Shown: positions 63,992 through 64,000 of the stretch, piece after piece
How positions within the stretch are numbered: the stretch's first letter is position 1
Layout: every line of letters begins with the position of its first letter
Assembly: GCA_018806915.1 (NCBI GenBank)
Contig: JAGKQI010000022.1
Location: 248,001 to 312,000 of the forward strand
Direction of reading: 5' to 3'
Origin: Phytophthora colocasiae
Taxonomy: Eukaryota > Oomycota > Peronosporomycetes > Peronosporales > Peronosporaceae
DNA length: 64,000 nucleotides
Translations under genes and position numbers: made by a program
Notes under the pieces: model-generated
Told to the model about the DNA's origin: nothing
What the model saw: only the letters and a program-made list of their open reading frames with translations
Database searches by the model: none

Positions 63992-64000
63992 CGTCGCGTG

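Larger units (their letters stand above)
57418..64000 (-). mobile_element. E4: chromodomain Ty3/gypsy element, minus strand, hairpin-paved, runs off the window
   Basis: The 3' LTR is at 57418-57829 and the polypurine tract is next to it. Pol on the minus strand runs from the chromodomain (about 59000) to the protease (about 63970). Gag and the 5' LTR would lie beyond 64000. It inserted into E3. A long antisense frame lies between pol and the LTR. The whole element is filled with short perfect inverted repeats (see the separate entry). Confidence 0.85.
57418..64000. repeat. Dense field of short perfect inverted repeats covering E4
   Basis: Hairpin-forming repeats occur every few tens of bases. 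Examples (arm length/loop): 57684-57713 (11/8), 57762-57788 (11/5), 58470-58497 (10/8), 58525-58549 (11/3), 59716-59741 (13/0, arm CAGCTTCTGTCGA), 60023-60038 (8/0), 60255-60276 (10/2), 60643-60669 (10/7), 60743-60767 (11/3), 60841-60863 (11/1), 61524-61547 (11/2), 61947-61968 (10/2), 63885-63906 (10/2). The arms are all different in sequence, so this is not one repeat family. They lie in LTR, coding and antisense-ORF sequence alike. The same reading of E1, E2 and E3 showed nothing comparable. Confidence 0.9.

Noticed and set aside
57418..64000. A CRISPR-like explanation for the regular short repeats in E4
   Set aside because: The repeats have different sequences, lie in a eukaryotic retroelement coding region and lack constant direct repeats with unique spacers.

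Overview
The window looks like a nuclear segment of an oomycete, most likely Phytophthora or a close downy-mildew relative. The evidence is a Crinkler (CRN) effector N-terminus, secreted or membrane-anchored glycoside hydrolases of types expanded in oomycetes, a TKL receptor-like kinase remnant, a DUF6818-like family member, introns of about 50-80 bp, and a dense load of Ty3/gypsy, Ty1/copia and PIF1/Helitron-type elements. Placement to genus is inference; no rRNA or tRNA gene was found.

Left part (1-27350) is a gene island. In order it holds: a hypothetical gene and a Gln-rich repeat gene (1150-2959), a GH30 pseudogene (about 3375-4042, -), a C2H2 zinc-finger gene (about 4199-5246, +), a CRN effector gene or remnant (5711-about 6600, +), a large unrecognised membrane/helical protein gene (7105-9374, -), a probable non-autonomous DNA transposon carrying a receptor-kinase fragment (about 10691-12937), an FG-nucleoporin of Nup58/45 type (14265-16026, +), a GH5-like protein that has lost both catalytic glutamates (16243-17949, -), a degraded chorismate-lyase-like gene (about 18965-19690, +), mitochondrial ribosomal protein bL34m (19922-20495, -), a 703-bp TIR element (20597-21299), a small tail-anchored protein (21628-22122, -), glutaminyl-tRNA synthetase (22321-24317, -), a U1A/U2B''-like spliceosomal protein (24645-25412, -), a DUF6818-like gene (25699-26261, -) and a highly divergent histone H4-like sequence (26660-27000, +). 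Several of the housekeeping genes carry small frameshifts, which could be assembly indels or real decay.

Right part (27350-64000) is a retroelement stack. E1 (27359-32970, +) is a young chromodomain Ty3/gypsy element with 413-bp LTRs that I read as identical and a 5-bp target duplication ACTAC. E2 (36016-45250, +) is a second Ty3/gypsy element with about 703-bp LTRs, a 4-bp duplication ATAG and a broken reverse transcriptase motif. A PIF1/Helitron-type helicase remnant (45435-48113, -) follows. A Ty1/copia remnant (about 48390-52207, +) is split by a solo LTR (49324-51270) with an AAGC duplication. The family of that solo LTR continues as E3 (52752-57417, +), a gag-protease gypsy fragment. 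E3 is cut by E4 (57418 to beyond 64000, -), a chromodomain Ty3/gypsy element.

Two patterns stand out and are not explained by the encoded proteins. E4, LTR and coding region alike, is paved with perfect short inverted repeats (arms mostly 6-13 bp, loops mostly 0-10) every few tens of bases, starting at its LTR boundary and running to the window end. It also carries a long antisense reading frame between pol and the 3' LTR that overlaps the pol chromodomain. E3 and its solo LTR are saturated with the tetranucleotide GATC, roughly 6-11 times chance. A third pattern is an array of TACAGA hexamers phased every 20-21 bp at one end of the kinase-carrying element, with an inverted counterpart at the other end.
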